Assembly: GCA_028095005.1 (NCBI GenBank) | Contig: CM051459.1 | Coordinates: 311,366,513 to 311,430,512 of the forward strand | Direction: 5' to 3' | Source of the DNA: Rhynchospora pubera | Lineage: Eukaryota > Streptophyta > Magnoliopsida > Poales > Cyperaceae | Length of the DNA stretch: 64,000 bases | Part shown: piece by piece, positions 35,140 through 47,374 of the stretch | Layout of the letters: each line of letters starts with the position of its first letter | Position numbering within the stretch: position 1 is the first letter of the stretch | Made by a program: the position numbers and the translations under genes | Notes under the pieces: model-generated | The model's database searches: none | What the model saw: only the letters and a program-made list of their open reading frames with translations | Told to the model about the DNA's origin: nothing

Positions 35140-36181
35140 ATGGAGTATACAGGAAACAAGCCACCTCCTGTTACTGCACCCCCCGCACCATACATGCAGC
35201 AAAATTTTGAGGAAGAATACCAACCACCGCCAGTTGCCATGCCCCAGCCACCATTCGTACAACAAAGACAGGCAGCGCAGGCTATTACAATCCCACTGTC
35301 GATAGAGGGGATCGGGTACATAGCACGTAGCGCGTCAATTGTGACCACATTCTTAGCAACTGTTATCATGGGTACGGCCAAACAGACAATCGGTTCGAAA
35401 TATTATTACCGTGTGACTGCAAAATTTTCCAGCTTCTCTGCTCTCAAGTAAGAAATTACTATTCCATAATGCACTGACCAAAAACTAGGCTCGTTACATT
35501 ACCAGAAAATTGTTGCTACTTCCAAAAAAGCAGATAGCAACTAGCTCCCTCCATTTGTTAATTAACTGATAATTTCTGGTAATTTGAGGTAGCTGATATA
35601 TATCTCAGTGTAATGACCTGCTGATAACTACATATGGTGTAAAAAAAAATTATAACAACCTGAGTGCAATCATTGTCATTTCAGAGCTTAACTTGGACCT
35701 CTATTATCACAAATAGCTCAAGATAGGAACTTTCCTCCAATTCAAGTGAATATGCAGAAAAATGTGCGTTCAGATATTTTTGTCCATGAATTGAATAATT
35801 TCAGAACTTAAAACTATTGATGAACTCCAAACTCATTTTTGTTTCAGGTACTTTCTGGCTGCGAACGTCATCGTATTGTTCTACTCCATAGTATCACTGC
35901 TGGTATCCATTCTCATGAAACCAAAATCCTCAATCCTAAATCTATTGATCACAATTGCCGATATAGTAGCCCTCTCTATGCTCCTGACAGGCAGTGGAGC
36001 GGCTTGTGCAATAAGTACACAACTTGAAAACATCGATGATTTACTTTCAACAGACATATGCTCATACTATGGCAGGTTTTGTTCACAAATCAAAGCCTCA
36101 ATTGCCATGTCTATGCTTGCAGCTGCCATCTATGTGGCACTGTTAATTCTCTCTCTGGTGACTGCCTACAAGAGAAGCTGA
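35140..36181 (+). CDS. CASP-like membrane protein, cluster copy 3 (2 exons)
   Basis: Exons 35140-35447 and 35848-36181, intron GTAAGA...TTCAG, 213 aa. Same fold as copies 1 and 2: Arg in span 1 (YIARSASIVT), AKQTIGSK after it, Asp in span 3 (LITIADIVAL), LLTGSGAACA, and a final span ending AYKRS. The N-terminal cytosolic tail is distinct: about 50 residues rich in Pro and Gln (KPPPVTAPPAPYMQQ), which is not seen in the other two. It is the most divergent of the trio, about 70 percent identical in exon 2 by eye. The C-terminus stops right after the last span, without the MITE tail of copy 1. Confidence 0.87.
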
Positions 36182-37199
36182 TGTCCATGTGCTTTCCTAA
36201 ATTTGTGCATTTTAAAATTGTTGAATTGATATTTGTTTGTTCTACTTTTTAACTTCTCATTTAGTTGAATGTGCTTTATCAAATTATTGACTGTACAGTG
36301 CCTCTTCAAATTATTGAGAACTAATAGCAATTTGTTTACCATAATCTTGTGTGAATAAAATGGAAGCCGACTAGTTGCAAATTGGGGTTTTTGCTTGATT
36401 TATGACATAACACCTTACTAATGAAATAAGTGACAAGTTTACAACTTGCCAAATAGTATAACAGGGTCGTACAAGTGTACGCAAAATCAGTGGAAAAGGA
36501 TTATCTCATTGCCTCATCGGCCATGCAGGCCATAAACATTTTTAAATCTCAAAAGTTGACCATTCAAACCTTAATTCTACCGGTTCAAAAAATTAGACTC
36601 GTTAATATCCTACCATATCGAATTGATTAAAAAAAAAAGAATATAAAAATCATTTTTAAACAAATTTATCAATACCAAATCCCTCGTCCATGAATTATAA
36701 CCCATTTTCACTAAATTATCACCTCATCCATAAACTGGCATAACTCTTTCTTTTTGCAAAAAGGAAAAACAAATATATTACTTAACAAAATTATTTAAAG
36801 TTGGAATACTACAGAAGTCAGATCGTATGAAACCCCAGTAATATCTGGATATGATTATGCCAAGATAAGCCTAGTCTTTTGCTCAAGTTGCAAAAGCAAA
36901 ACTCACTTAAAACAAACAGGTAAGTGGAGAGAATGAAGAGTGCTAATAAATAATCTCCACAGATGTCAGCAAAGGATTCCGAGTTTCACTTGGCGCGCCA
37001 TTTTATTAGCTACCTCTTGCCCCTTGGTATTTCTAGATATTAATTAATACAGCACGCTTAGATATATATTTACTATTAAACAATAACATGGAATCTTGGT
37101 TTATAAAGCCATACTCACCAACAAGGTCATGACCTATTACAAAATTTCTAAGCAAGCATCAGATCTTTACCTAGTTTATAGCACTCTTATGTAAGCATT
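36182..37199. other. Intergenic
   Basis: No gene or element end seen. GGGTCGTACAAGTGTACGC at 36464 is repeated with one change at 33556, so the pair brackets the CASP-like 3 unit. Confidence 0.4.
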
Positions 37200-38397
37200 A
37201 CATCTAAACCGCACTAATTTTAGTGAGCAACGCTAAATAACGTTACACAACATTTCCACTCCTACGTTGTGTAACGCTACTCAGCGTTGTACAACGCAGT
37301 ATGAATCAGGCGTCTCTGCATTGCTCAGACATCGATCTGCATCGATGCTGCATGCATGCTGCCATGATCCATGCATTGTAGCGTTGTGTAACGCTCTAAA
37401 CTTCGCTCAGACTTCGCACAATCGCTCTGGACGCGTAGTGCAACGCTGTATAGCGTTGTGCAACGCTGTATAGCGTTGTGCAACGGCGCCGTTGTGTGAC
37501 GCCAGTCAGCGTCGTATGACGTTCTGACAATATTGTTTGAGTTTGTCAGTTCTGCCTTGTTTCTCTTCTTGACTTCGTTGTGCAACGCTACCTAGCGTTA
37601 CACAACGCTCTGACAAGTTCCAACGGAACTGTCGAGGTTCTGCTTTGGATTTTTGCTGAAGCGTTGTGCAACGCTATATAGCGTTACACAACGCTCTGAC
37701 AACTCACAACGTTATTGTCTGTGACCGTTTGATTTTTCAACGGCTATTTAGGCGTTGTACAACGGCATATAGCGTTGTATAACGCCAGAGTCTGTTTTGA
37801 CTGGTTTTTGGAGCTGTTGGCGCCCTCTATATATATGGGGTCTCTTGGAACTGTTTAGACACTTTTGAAACCTTTGAAACTCCTCCCTTTTGAGCTCCAA
37901 CCAGTTAGACATTATACTCTCTTGTGTTTGAGCATTATTTTAGCAAAATCATTGAGATTAGAGTGTGCAAAACCAATCCACTAGTGTTAATTGCTAGATT
38001 TGTTGAGTGATTTGGTTAGAGCCTCAATCCTTTGAGTGTTTGAGCTTGTTCATTTGAGTTAGGCCAATCCACCTTGAGAGTGATTGTAACAAGGTGATTT
38101 GGTTCGAATTTGTAGTCCCGTTCGTGTGGAATTGAATGGGGCGCGCCCTTTTCGAGGTTGCGAAACTCCCGGAGACGTACGACTAAGGCTAGCACTTCCT
38201 AGCGGGTCGGAACTCCGTAATACATCGCGTGTCATTTCTTCTCTTCTCTTTTTACCTTTATTGAATTGTGAATTGCTTGTGCTTTGATTGTGTTTTGTTA
38301 GAACAAGTTTGAATTGAACCAAATATTGACCATACCGGTTTAGAAATTCGTTTTTGTGCCTATTCACCCCCCTCTAGGCCTTTAATTAGGGACAACA
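37200..38397 (+). repeat. 5' LTR of the Copia element
   Basis: Start approximate. 37264-37790 is filled with imperfect copies of the palindrome AGCGTTGTACAACGCT, frequently in pairs separated by a TATATA-like spacer. A TATA-like CTCTATATATATGG lies at about 37826-37839, so the palindromes occupy U3. Confidence 0.65.
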
Positions 38398-38400
38398 AAG

Positions 38401-38412
38401 TGGTATCAGAGC
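38401..38412 (+). promoter_or_regulatory. Primer binding site of the Copia element
   Basis: TGGTATCAGAGC, complementary to initiator tRNA-Met, three bases after the 5' LTR. Confidence 0.9.
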
Positions 38413-38457
38413 AGGGGTTATCTTTTGACCATCTTGTTAGGTAGATAACCTCGATTC

Positions 38458-39234
38458 ATGGCCTCTAGGGTGATAGAAAAACCGGACAAGTTTGGTTCCA
38501 CTTGCAAGAACTTCCGTTATTGGAAGAGATGTATGGTTGTATACCTCAACTTGATTGATCTTTGGGAGGTTGTTGATAAGCCATACACACCAATAGTTGA
38601 TAGTGAAGGTGTAGAAACCTATGCCTCTAAGACCATTAGGACCAAGAATGATAATGCCGTGAATGTTTTGTTAAATTCGATGCATGAGCCCATTGCGGCC
38701 ATTTTTGGTAGCTCTACTAGTGCACATGAAATGTGGGTTTCTCTCTTGAACCGTTATGAGGGAAATTCTCTAATCAAAAGCTCTCGACAATTTGAGTTAG
38801 AGTCTAGATTGCTCGATGAATTCACTAACATAGGAGAGACCCTATCTAATAGTCGTGTTATAGGAAGATTGCTTAGGGCTTTGGTGGGAAGACCTCAATT
38901 CGACACTCTCATCTCGACTCTTGAGACACAACAAAGGTCCCACAACAACCTCACACCAGAGATCATCTATACCCATTACCGGTGCGTGGAAGAGAAGCTC
39001 AAGCAACTTGGAGAGTTGAAGTATGAGCCCAAAACCGTGGCATTGGCGGCAAGTGACAACAAGGCATCTCCTTCCAAGAACCGCCACAATGACAACCACC
39101 AAGGGAGACACCGCCACAATATCATTTGGCATTTAACAATCTTCTTTGAGTTTTATAGGAAGAAGATGCAATTTATAAGGACTTGGATAAAAGCTTTAAG
39201 AAAGATCAAGATCAAGTCTTTAGAGAGCTTGTAG
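38458..39234 (+). pseudogene. Copia gag polyprotein, truncated (UBN2-type)
   Basis: 258 codons from MASRVIEKPDKF. The N-terminus resembles plant Copia gag (FRYWKRCMVVYL, residues 20-31; then NAVNVLLNSMHEPIAAIFGS; AHEMWVSLLNRYEGNS), the UBN2/retrotransposon gag region that forms virus-like particles. The middle (FTNIGETLSNSRVIGRLLRA) is shortened against the usual spacing. The CCHC zinc knuckle expected after the basic NRHNDNHQGRHRHN stretch is absent, and the C-terminal end (KKMQFIRTWIKALRKIKIKS) is foreign or frame-shifted. Not a functional gag on present evidence. Confidence 0.75.
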
Positions 39235-39299
39235 GCTAGTTTAGACTAGGATAGAAGGTATACTTTAGTCCTTGTTTATTCTTGAAATGGTCTAGATAG

Positions 39300-40568
39300 C
39301 GAAAAGCTCAAAAAGCCAGCAAAATCCTGTTTTCTGTGACCTAGCGTCGTACAACGCTAGATAGTGGCACACAATGCTAGAACAGCTAAATTCATACTTT
39401 TGTGAATCAACGTTGCACAACACTATATAGAGTTAGGCAACGCTGAGTCACAACGTTGTACAACGCTCAATAGAGTTGTACAACGCTACAGTTAAAAACT
39501 TGGAAATTTTCCTGAGTACCATCGTGCAATGCCATATAGCGTTGCACAACGCCACAAAAATCCCAAGTTAGTTGTCCCATGTAAACAGTCGTTTTTACAT
39601 GTAAAGTTTCTGGAGACGTTAGCCAACGTCTTTCAGCGTTGGGTAACGTTAGCGTTGTGTGACGGTATATAGAGTTGTACAACGCTCTGTTGAATCTGTC
39701 AGATTTGTTCCTTTTGTCTCCCTTTAACGTTGTGTAACGCCATTCAGTGGCAAGCAACGCTCTGACAATTTCCAACGGAATTGTCGGAGCTTCCCTTCGG
39801 TTATACACTCCTTCGTTGTGCGACGGCAAATAGCGTTGCACAACGCTCTGACAGACCAACAGCTATATTAAAGAGCCGTTAGAATTTACAACGGTCATAT
39901 TCCAGCGTTGTATAACGCTAATCAGCGTTGTACAACGCTGTGGCCTGTTTTTGCTGGGGAACTGCTCATTTCGAGCCCTATATATATCCACCCCTTGTTC
40001 TCTCTCCTAATAGAGGGAAAAAGGAGTTAGAGAGCTTCACTTTGCAAAATTAGACCAGAATTTAGCCTTTGATCACAGTGATACTCTCCCACTTGTGCTT
40101 TTCATAGCTAGACCATCTTGAGAGATTTAGTAGACTCAAACACCACCGCCCCGACATTGTCGCTAGGTGTAGGTTGGAATAGGTTGAGAGCTCTTCTCCT
40201 TTGAGGCCGTTGTGCCATTCGAGTTAGGCCGATCCGCCTCGAGTGTCCTTGTGACGAGGTGATTCGGTTCGAAGTTGTAGTCCCGTTCTTGTTGGAATTG
40301 AACGGAGCGCGCCCTTTGGTGGTAGCGAAACTCCCGGAGACGTACGACTAAAGCTAGCTTCTTCTAGCGGGTCGGAACTCCGTAATCACATCGCGTGTTC
40401 AATTTTTCTCTCTCTTTCTCTCTTTATTATCTTACATTGTGAATTGCTTGTGTGCTTGCTTGTATTGGGTACCAATTGAATTGTGTTAGGGTAGTTCATA
40501 CCAAACCGGTCCAAAACCTCAATCGCTTCCGCTAAACCTTGATTAAGCCGCCCCCCTTAGGGACAACA
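39300..40568 (+). repeat. 3' LTR of the Copia element
   Basis: Left border approximate. Palindromic GCGTTGTACAACGC-type units fill 39343-39943, ahead of a TATA-like CCTATATATATCC at about 39976. Confidence 0.65.
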
Positions 40569-41392
40569 GAGAAGGGGTTTGAAATTTAAGAGGTAAAATC
40601 AAAAGTTTTTACTTTCGGGGGCAAATCCTCTATTTCTTCAGTTTTGAGGGGTACAGAAAACATTTTTCCCAATCTTATACGACTTGTTTTTGGGCTTCTA
40701 CGAGAAATTTAGGTGTGGGCTTTAATTGCTCTAGGAGAAAATTACATATGGCCCATAAATGCTTATAGTGTAAGAACAATTATAATTTTGAGCCCATTTT
40801 TGTCTGTGATACTAATTAACGCAAGAAAAACACAATAAGACGATAATTTCCGTGACAGAAAAAATAAAATAAAACTGCTAGTTAATTTCCATAATATTTA
40901 GTGTCAGGAATTTTCTAATAAAATAAATTTCCAATTTCCTGAATAAACAATTCAGAAAATTTGAGATAGAGATATTAACCTTTTCCTAGTAAAAAAAAAT
41001 ATTAATTAACCATCCAATTACTAATGAGTGTACAAACATTCTAAACTTAATAATAAAAATATTTTTACTGAAAAAGACAATTTGTTATCTAATTTACACC
41101 CCAAAATGAAAATGAAGTGGCGGGAAAAATCCCAAAAGTAACCCGCGCATCAGCTAAAATTCCCCAACTCACACTCAACAATTGAATCACCTTTCTTCAC
41201 TCAATCTGTCGCCTCTTATCTCAGCTTTCTCTTCTCCCTTTTAATTCTCTTCTATTTCTATTTCTATTTCTACCTTTCCAATCCAACAAGCATCGGATAT
41301 TTGGGGTCCGATCTGAGACCTAGGGTTTCTACTTCCTGATTCGCTCTTTCGCTAACCCTAGCTGCGAGCTTTTAGGGTTTCTTGAGAAAACA
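40569..41392 (+). promoter_or_regulatory. Upstream region and 5' UTR of the UBR7-like gene
   Basis: Pyrimidine-rich leader from about 41185, TCTATTTCTATTTCTATTTC at about 41249-41268, and an AGGGTTTC-type telo-box-like word twice (41321 and 41373). Telo-boxes are frequent in promoters of plant housekeeping genes. Confidence 0.45.
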
Positions 41393-44300
41393 ATGGCCGA
41401 TGCTTTCGAGGATGAGATGGAGCGCGTTGTAACCATTGATGAGTACATCGAGGAGGTTGAGGCTGAGGAATTGGTAATCGCTCTCTCTCTCTCTCTCTCG
41501 TTTCTTGTTTTTCACTTTCTAGATCGGATATTGCACAAATACTATCCCTGATTCAGTTTATTTCGTATTAATATTTTCATGATTTGCTATTTCGTATTAA
41601 TATTTTCATTATTGACCCTTGATGTTATTTATATTCTGTAATTTTACCTGATTTTTAAGGATAGACTCGAAAGAAACCAACTTTGATTGGTGGTTACTCA
41701 TTAAGCTCAGTAATGATTATTTTGGCTGGTAACTTTAGTGTTGTACTACCTAATAGAATATAGTTATATGAATTAAAATGGTTGAAATGTTGAATTGAAA
41801 AAATGAAGCTATTAACTGAAGCTATTAACTTTTACAATTCTGACTTCTGACAAATGAGGCAGACCTAGTGTAGCAAGCATCTTATCACCATGGGTATTGG
41901 TGGTTATTGTTGGGTTCTGCATGCAAATTTCAAACTTTTAGAGAAGCCATAAAAGCGGTAAGCAGAGGTCATTTTGGCATTAAATCAAGACAATGTTATA
42001 ACTTTGTAATTTGGAAAATGCAGGAGGCTGATTTAGTACTTGGAGGGGATGAAGGGAAAGAGTGCACTTATGCCAATGGGTACATGAAGAGACAAGCTAT
42101 CTTCTCTTGTTTGACTTGTGTGCCTCAGGGGAATGCTGGTGTTTGCACTGCTTGTAGTCTTACTTGTCATGATGGTCATGAGGTATTGTTTTGTTTTTTA
42201 TCTTATTTGGTATTTGTAAATTAGTTAGCTGAAGTTAGGTTTGTAATTTTCTTGGTTTGATTTTGTTATATCTTTTCAATTTCTGAGATTAAGGCATAAT
42301 TTTCTGTTGTTTATAATTTACATGGTGAGTGAGGTAGTCCAGTTTGTTATATTTAAATGGCTCAGAACAAGGCTGTTCTACCATGCATGTATTTTACTTA
42401 ATATTGGTAGAAACTACTATGGCAAGTTGTGAGCAAAGTGGATCAGTAACTTATATGTTAAGCTATATTCTAATATATGAGCCCTCTGTTTCATTCATAA
42501 TATACGTACTATTGCCACAATAAAAATATAATGGTGAACATACAAACTGGAAGGGCTGAACATTCCTGGCTTGACTATGCACAACTCGACATGATCTGAC
42601 AAGGTTGACAATTCAGTTGATGCCATGTCCAAATCAATCTTCCTTGGCCCTGTGATATATTTAAATCTTAACTTTCTTAGTACCCAAATACTTCTCATAA
42701 AGTTTAAATTTGATGGGTATTCGGACCAAACAATTTGATAATTTTGACCTGACAAAGCATAACTAAGGTTCATGTTTGCGGACGGAGCCAGAAAAAAATT
42801 AAGTATGGGCTCAAAACTGGACCAAGAAGAAACATAAGGGAAATTAGAGATCTAACCCAGACACAATTAAAAAATTAGCCCGGGCACAATACTAAAAATA
42901 CATAACTGGGCCTTGATTTTGAGAGAACAAGCCCAGGCAAGTGCCTGGGCTTGCCTCTACTTGGCTCCGTCCCTGTGTTTGCCTGACATTCTGGCAAATC
43001 TGCATTATACAGAAGTGCTTTTTACGAGAAATTCAAAACCAGTATGTTCCAACTGCAAATATGCTAATTTGATTTGCTTGGCATCTTCTTGTGAATAACA
43101 TTTGCTCTTTCTTCTACCCTACTGATCCAGATGGTGGAGCTGTGGACCAAGCGCAAGTTCAGGTGCGACTGCGGCAATGCAAAGTTCATTGACTTCACCT
43201 GCAAGCTCACTTCCGACAAAGACTCTGAAAACATTGACAACAAGTACAACCACAACTTCAAGGGTTCTTATTGCACCTGTGGCCGGCCTTATCCTGATCC
43301 AGAGGCCGAGGAGCAAGTGGAGATGATACAGTGCTGCATTTGTGAGGATTGGTTCCATGAAGACCACCTTGGTCTCAACTCTGTCAATGAGGTAATGTTC
43401 TCTTTTACTTGCAGGAAAATCCTTTTGGTCCTTAATGTGCTATGAAAAAAAAAAAAGAAACAGTAAGAATAAATTATAATTATACCATTTTAACCAGTGT
43501 GCATCTTTTGGTGGTTTGGATTTTTTATGCCATACATCCTTTCAATTGGAAGGCGTGAATTGTGGTGTCTGGTTTTAAGGAATGATTGAGGGTAAGGTGG
43601 ATATTTCCAATTTTTTTTTTGTTGGGACTTCAATACCATGTATGCTCGAAGTTATTGATATTTCTATGTTTTATTAATTTTCTTCTTGGTGTAGATACCA
43701 AGAGATGAAGAGGGCGAACCAATTTACGAGGACTTTATTTGTCAAAAGTGTGCCCCTTCCTTTACCTTTTTGAAACATTATCCCTCTTCAATAATGTCTC
43801 GTCCTGTCCTTGAAAATGCACCTCAAGCAACTGACGCCAACCCAAATGTTACTGTAAATGGATCTGCACCAGAGGCTAACTCATCAACTGATCCAAAACC
43901 TGATTCCAATTCTAAAGGGAAGGAACCTATGAATGATGAAGATGCAAAATGCAAGCTTGGGAAGGATATCAATGAAATTTTTTCTGGGTCAGAGATACCT
44001 GGAACAATGTTTCTATCCAAAAAATGGAGAGAAGCTCTTTGTAGATGTGAAACTTGCAGTACTTATTATGCTAAGAGTGGTGTTGAATATCTGATTGATA
44101 AAGAGGATACCATAGCAGAGTATGAGAAGATGGCCAAAGAAAAGAGAATGGAGAAGTTACAGCAGCAGGAAGGAGCAGAAATGAATTTTTTGAACAAGTT
44201 AGACCATGTTCAGAAAATTGAAGTTTTGAGTGCTATCTCGGACATGAAGGATGAACTTCGAAATTTTCTGGTTAGAGCTTTCATTCCTATATTATTGAGC

Positions 44301-45118
44301 ATATCCCAATGCTGATAATTATTTTGTTCCTATTTTGTTTATTAAAACATTTGAACTGCAATCTCACTAAAACCAATGTTGATTACTATTAAAGCTCCAA
44401 ATTTGTCCATGCTTCTTAGAATCATTTTATGATATGAGATATAAGGTGGTATTCTTCTTATTGCTGTCGTTCAATTAATCATAGTATCTGTTGACAAAAG
44501 CATTGTAAATCTTAATTAGCTTTTGACTGAATGATATCTCAGGGATCAAAAGCACTGTAAGTTATAATATCTGTGGATCAAAAAGGGGGTAATGATATAT
44601 TGGCAACCACTTCTATTTGACAATTGTCACAACCAATAAAATGGTTATCAGAATTTAAATTTTGAATTATAGATCTTCTTTGTACATTGGTAGAGTTTTG
44701 TATAAATTTGATGCAATTTACAAATTGTGATTGAGTGCCACAAAAGATGAATGGTTAATTTTTTAAAACCACTTGATGGATGACCAAGTAATTTTTAAAT
44801 TGCCCAAATTTAGTACGCAATCTATCTAAACTATAAAAAAGATGTCTATAATTTTACTTGTTTGATTTTGCTATTGTGTCCTCGTGGTTGTTAAATAAGT
44901 GTGTCGTCAGTATAACCTATCCCCCAGAAGGGAAGTAAAACATCAAGAACTAATGGAAAACTAATAATTATTATGGGTTCATTCATAATTGAGTTTTGGA
45001 ATTATGATAAATCCAGGCAAGTAAGCAGGATTCAGCAGATCCATCAAGTCCAATAACCTCAGATGATGTGCGCGGCATCTTTGACAATCTTAGGAAGAAA
45101 AAACAGAGGTTGCTTTGA
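41393..45118 (+). CDS. UBR7: UBR7-like putative E3 ubiquitin ligase (5 exons)
   Basis: Exons 41393-41473, 42024-42182, 43131-43391, 43695-44270 and 45017-45118, all phase 0 with GT-AG borders: 392 aa. The protein begins MADAFEDEMERVVTIDEYIE. A UBR box spans about 41-110 (CTYANGYMKRQAIFSCLTC, CSLTCHDGHE, CDCGN at 92-96); this zinc fold recognises N-degrons in the UBR family. A PHD-type finger follows at 128-186 (CTCGRPYPDPEAEEQ, MIQCCICEDWFHEDHLG, DFICQKCA). After a disordered Ser/Asn/Pro segment comes the family block GTMFLSKKWREALCRCETC and a basic C-terminus (LRKKKQRLL). Human UBR7 is a histone H2B-K120 E3 ligase; activity here is inferred. Intron 1 begins with a (CT)n run; intron 2 carries a MITE. 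Single copy in the window and unrelated to the B3/CASP cluster. Confidence 0.9.
42777..42971. mobile_element. hAT-like MITE in intron 2 of the UBR7-like gene
   Basis: Inverted ends CGGACGGAGCC and GGCTCCGTCCCTG, about 195 bp, with GCCCAGGCAAGTGCCTGGGC as an inner palindrome at about 42930-42949. Flanks TGTTTG on both sides suggest a decayed 8-bp duplication. It lies between exons and should not alter the protein. Confidence 0.6.
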
Positions 45119-46505
45119 TTTTTATCCTGACCTGGGAAGCTAATGCTCTGCCTTGGTTGTGATGTTTGTGCTTAGGGATGTAAAATTTCTACTAGTACAT
45201 TTAGTTATTGTCACTCTCTTGCACTGATATTATGAATTTTGAAGTTTTATCAGGGGTGTATGCAAGTTTTATTAGAACTAGGTTTTGATATGAAGCATGT
45301 TATGTTACAATGTTTGTGCTTAGGGATGTAAAATTTCTACTAGTACATTTAGTTATTGTCACTTTTGCACTGAAATCATAAATTTGGAAGTTTTATCAGG
45401 GGTGTATGCACGTCTTATTAGAACTAGGTTCTGACATGAAGCCTGGTATGTTACTATGTTCTGTTTCACGTAGAGCCTATTTTATGTCAGTGTTCACAAG
45501 TTTGTCAGCTTGCTTAATATCTACTAAGTGATGACAAAGTTAACTCTGTTGGTTTTCCCAGTCTATGCAGAAACTAGTCCAAGGGGAAAAAATTAGGAAA
45601 GACGCATAAATGTAGCTCTGGAATAGGCTTGATGTGTATCAAATAATTGGTGATAATTCGATGGATTGCATTGTTCTTATTAACTTTTCCTTGCTAACCT
45701 AGACGGACGCGTTGGTACATTCTCCTACCAAATTTTGTTGGTTTCATTATCAGCACTGATGTTTGCTTCTTTGGTCATTTCTTTTTTTAATTTGTCATTT
45801 TTGTTTCTTTCTTATTTTTAATATAATGAGAGTTGGAAGCTGAAATTTTTTATCCAATAACAGTATAAAGCTAGAAAAAGAATACAAGAGAACGTAGACC
45901 CACTTCATAATTTGATTAATTTCCTTGTTATAGTTAAGTACCTTTCTCAATTGATATGTTTTATGTCATCTTTATGTTATTGTTTGGTAAGATGTGTAAA
46001 ATTCAACAGATAAAACAAATTTAGTTGATTTGGTTCACACCTCACAATCCGTTTCTTTGTCACAGGTAATTTTCAAAGTTCTGTCTGAGACCGTGTGAAC
46101 TATTTTGTTACTGGTTTGACAATTTTCTGATGACGTAATTAATGCCAAACCGCCGTTATTACGAATTAATTTTGTCTGACTAATTTGTTTTAGATAAGCA
46201 AATTTGGTATACATAACTTTGTTCTTTTGATTGAATCACCATTTTCGTCGCAGGCTGCATATAGTGGAACTTTCTATCAACTGCTAATACCACAACTGAA
46301 AGTAGATTATATTTTGATCTTATATTCTGAGATATTAAGCTGAATCCTTATATAAAAGCATCATTATCTTCCTAAACATTAACTCTCGGAAATATCGATC
46401 ACAGTTGACAAGTTCTGGTTTCGTTATTTTATGTTAAATATTTATTGCAATGAAAATGGAAGATTAAAATGGATATACGTATGAGACTTCGCGAAAAGAT
46501 GGTTA

Positions 46506-46510
<5 letters not shown>
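45119..46510. other. 3' region and intergenic, with a tandem duplication
   Basis: Contains the 3' UTR of the UBR7-like gene. A direct tandem repeat of about 148 bp occupies 45163-45310 and 45311-45456. The remainder is AT-rich without a gene. Confidence 0.6.
45163..45456. repeat. Tandem duplication, two 148-bp units
   Basis: Both units start TGTTTGTGCTTAGGGATGTA and contain TATCAGGGGTGTATGCA; about 90 percent identical by eye. Confidence 0.85.

Positions 46511-46516
<6 letters not shown>

Positions 46517-46574
<58 letters not shown>
46517..46574. repeat. (TA)n microsatellite
   Basis: Almost uninterrupted AT dinucleotides with one C. Target of the adjacent MITE. Confidence 0.9.
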
Positions 46575-46578
<4 letters not shown>

Positions 46579-46974
46579 AGCCTTCAATCAAAGCGCTTTG
46601 ACCGGAGTCTCAGTTAAACCCCGTCGGTTCTCAATTTTGAAAGTTCAAACGACCGATCCGAACCGTCAAATATGATCTCAATATTGAAATCTCCTTGCCG
46701 ACCAAAATTTTCATTTTTTTGAATTTTTTAAGTATTTTTTTCGGATTTTCAAAAACAGCAATTTTTGTAGGGTTCAGAACAAATTAGATTAACGATTTTT
46801 AAAAATCCGAAAAAAATACTTAAAAAATTAAAAAAATGAAAATTTTGGTCGGCAAGGAGATTTCAATATGGAGATCATATTTGACGGTTCGGATCGGTCG
46901 TTTGAACTTTCAAAATTGAGAACCGACGGGGTTTAACTGAGACTCCGGTCAAAGCGCTTTGATTGAATCCATTC
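46575..46974. mobile_element. Foldback MITE inside TA microsatellite, copy 1
   Basis: Long inverted arms: left AGAAAGCCTTCAATCAAAGC, right read inwards AGAATGGATTCAATCAAAGC; both continue through GCTTTGACCGGAGTCTCAGT and TTGGTCGGCAAGGAGATTTC-type sequence. About 400 bp, flanked on both sides only by TA repeats. Confidence 0.8.
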
Positions 46975-46997
46975 TATATATATATATATATATATAT

Positions 46998-47374
46998 AGA
47001 GTTTAGCTACGGTGAGTCGCGACCAATACTCCTAGATATAGATCAAAATGACCGATCCAAACCGTCCAATATGATCTCCTTATTGAAATCTCCATGTAGA
47101 CCAAATTTTTCATTTTTTCGAAATTTTGAAGTATTTTTTTTGAAATTTTAGAAAATCGTTAATCTAATTGGTTCTGAACCATTCAAAAACATCAGTTTTT
47201 AAAAATCCGAAAAAAATACTTAAAAATTTCGAAAAAATAAAAAATTTGGTTTGCACAGAGATTTCAATAGGGAGATCATATTGGACGGTTTGGATCGGTC
47301 ATTTTGATCTAGATCTAGGAGTATTGGTCGCGACTCACCGGAGGGTCCGTGAGTCGCGACTCACCGTAGCTAAA

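Larger units (their letters stand above)
37200..40568 (+). mobile_element. Decayed Copia-type LTR retrotransposon with truncated interior
   Basis: Order on the plus strand: 5' LTR ending GGGACAACA (38397), PBS, a gag ORF, then a second LTR ending GGGACAACA at 40568. The interior is only about 0.9-1 kb and contains no protease, integrase or reverse transcriptase, so most of pol is deleted or this is a non-autonomous derivative. The LTRs align (AGGTGATT-GGTTCGAA, CCGGAGACGTACGACTAA, GCGGGTCGGAACTCCGTAAT) but have clearly diverged, roughly 20 percent by eye, so insertion is old or the LTRs come from two elements. The left LTR border and target duplication were not resolved. Confidence 0.75.

Noticed and set aside
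37264..37790. CRISPR-like regularly repeated palindromes
   Set aside because: Spacing and sequence are irregular, spacers are short TATATA-like links, and the setting is a plant Copia LTR.
38401..38412. TGGTATCAGAGC words as parts of tRNA genes
   Set aside because: No cloverleaf around them; they abut LTR ends and are primer binding sites.
42495..42773. 92-codon minus ORF in UBR7 intron 2
   Set aside because: Intronic, no motif, no paralogue.
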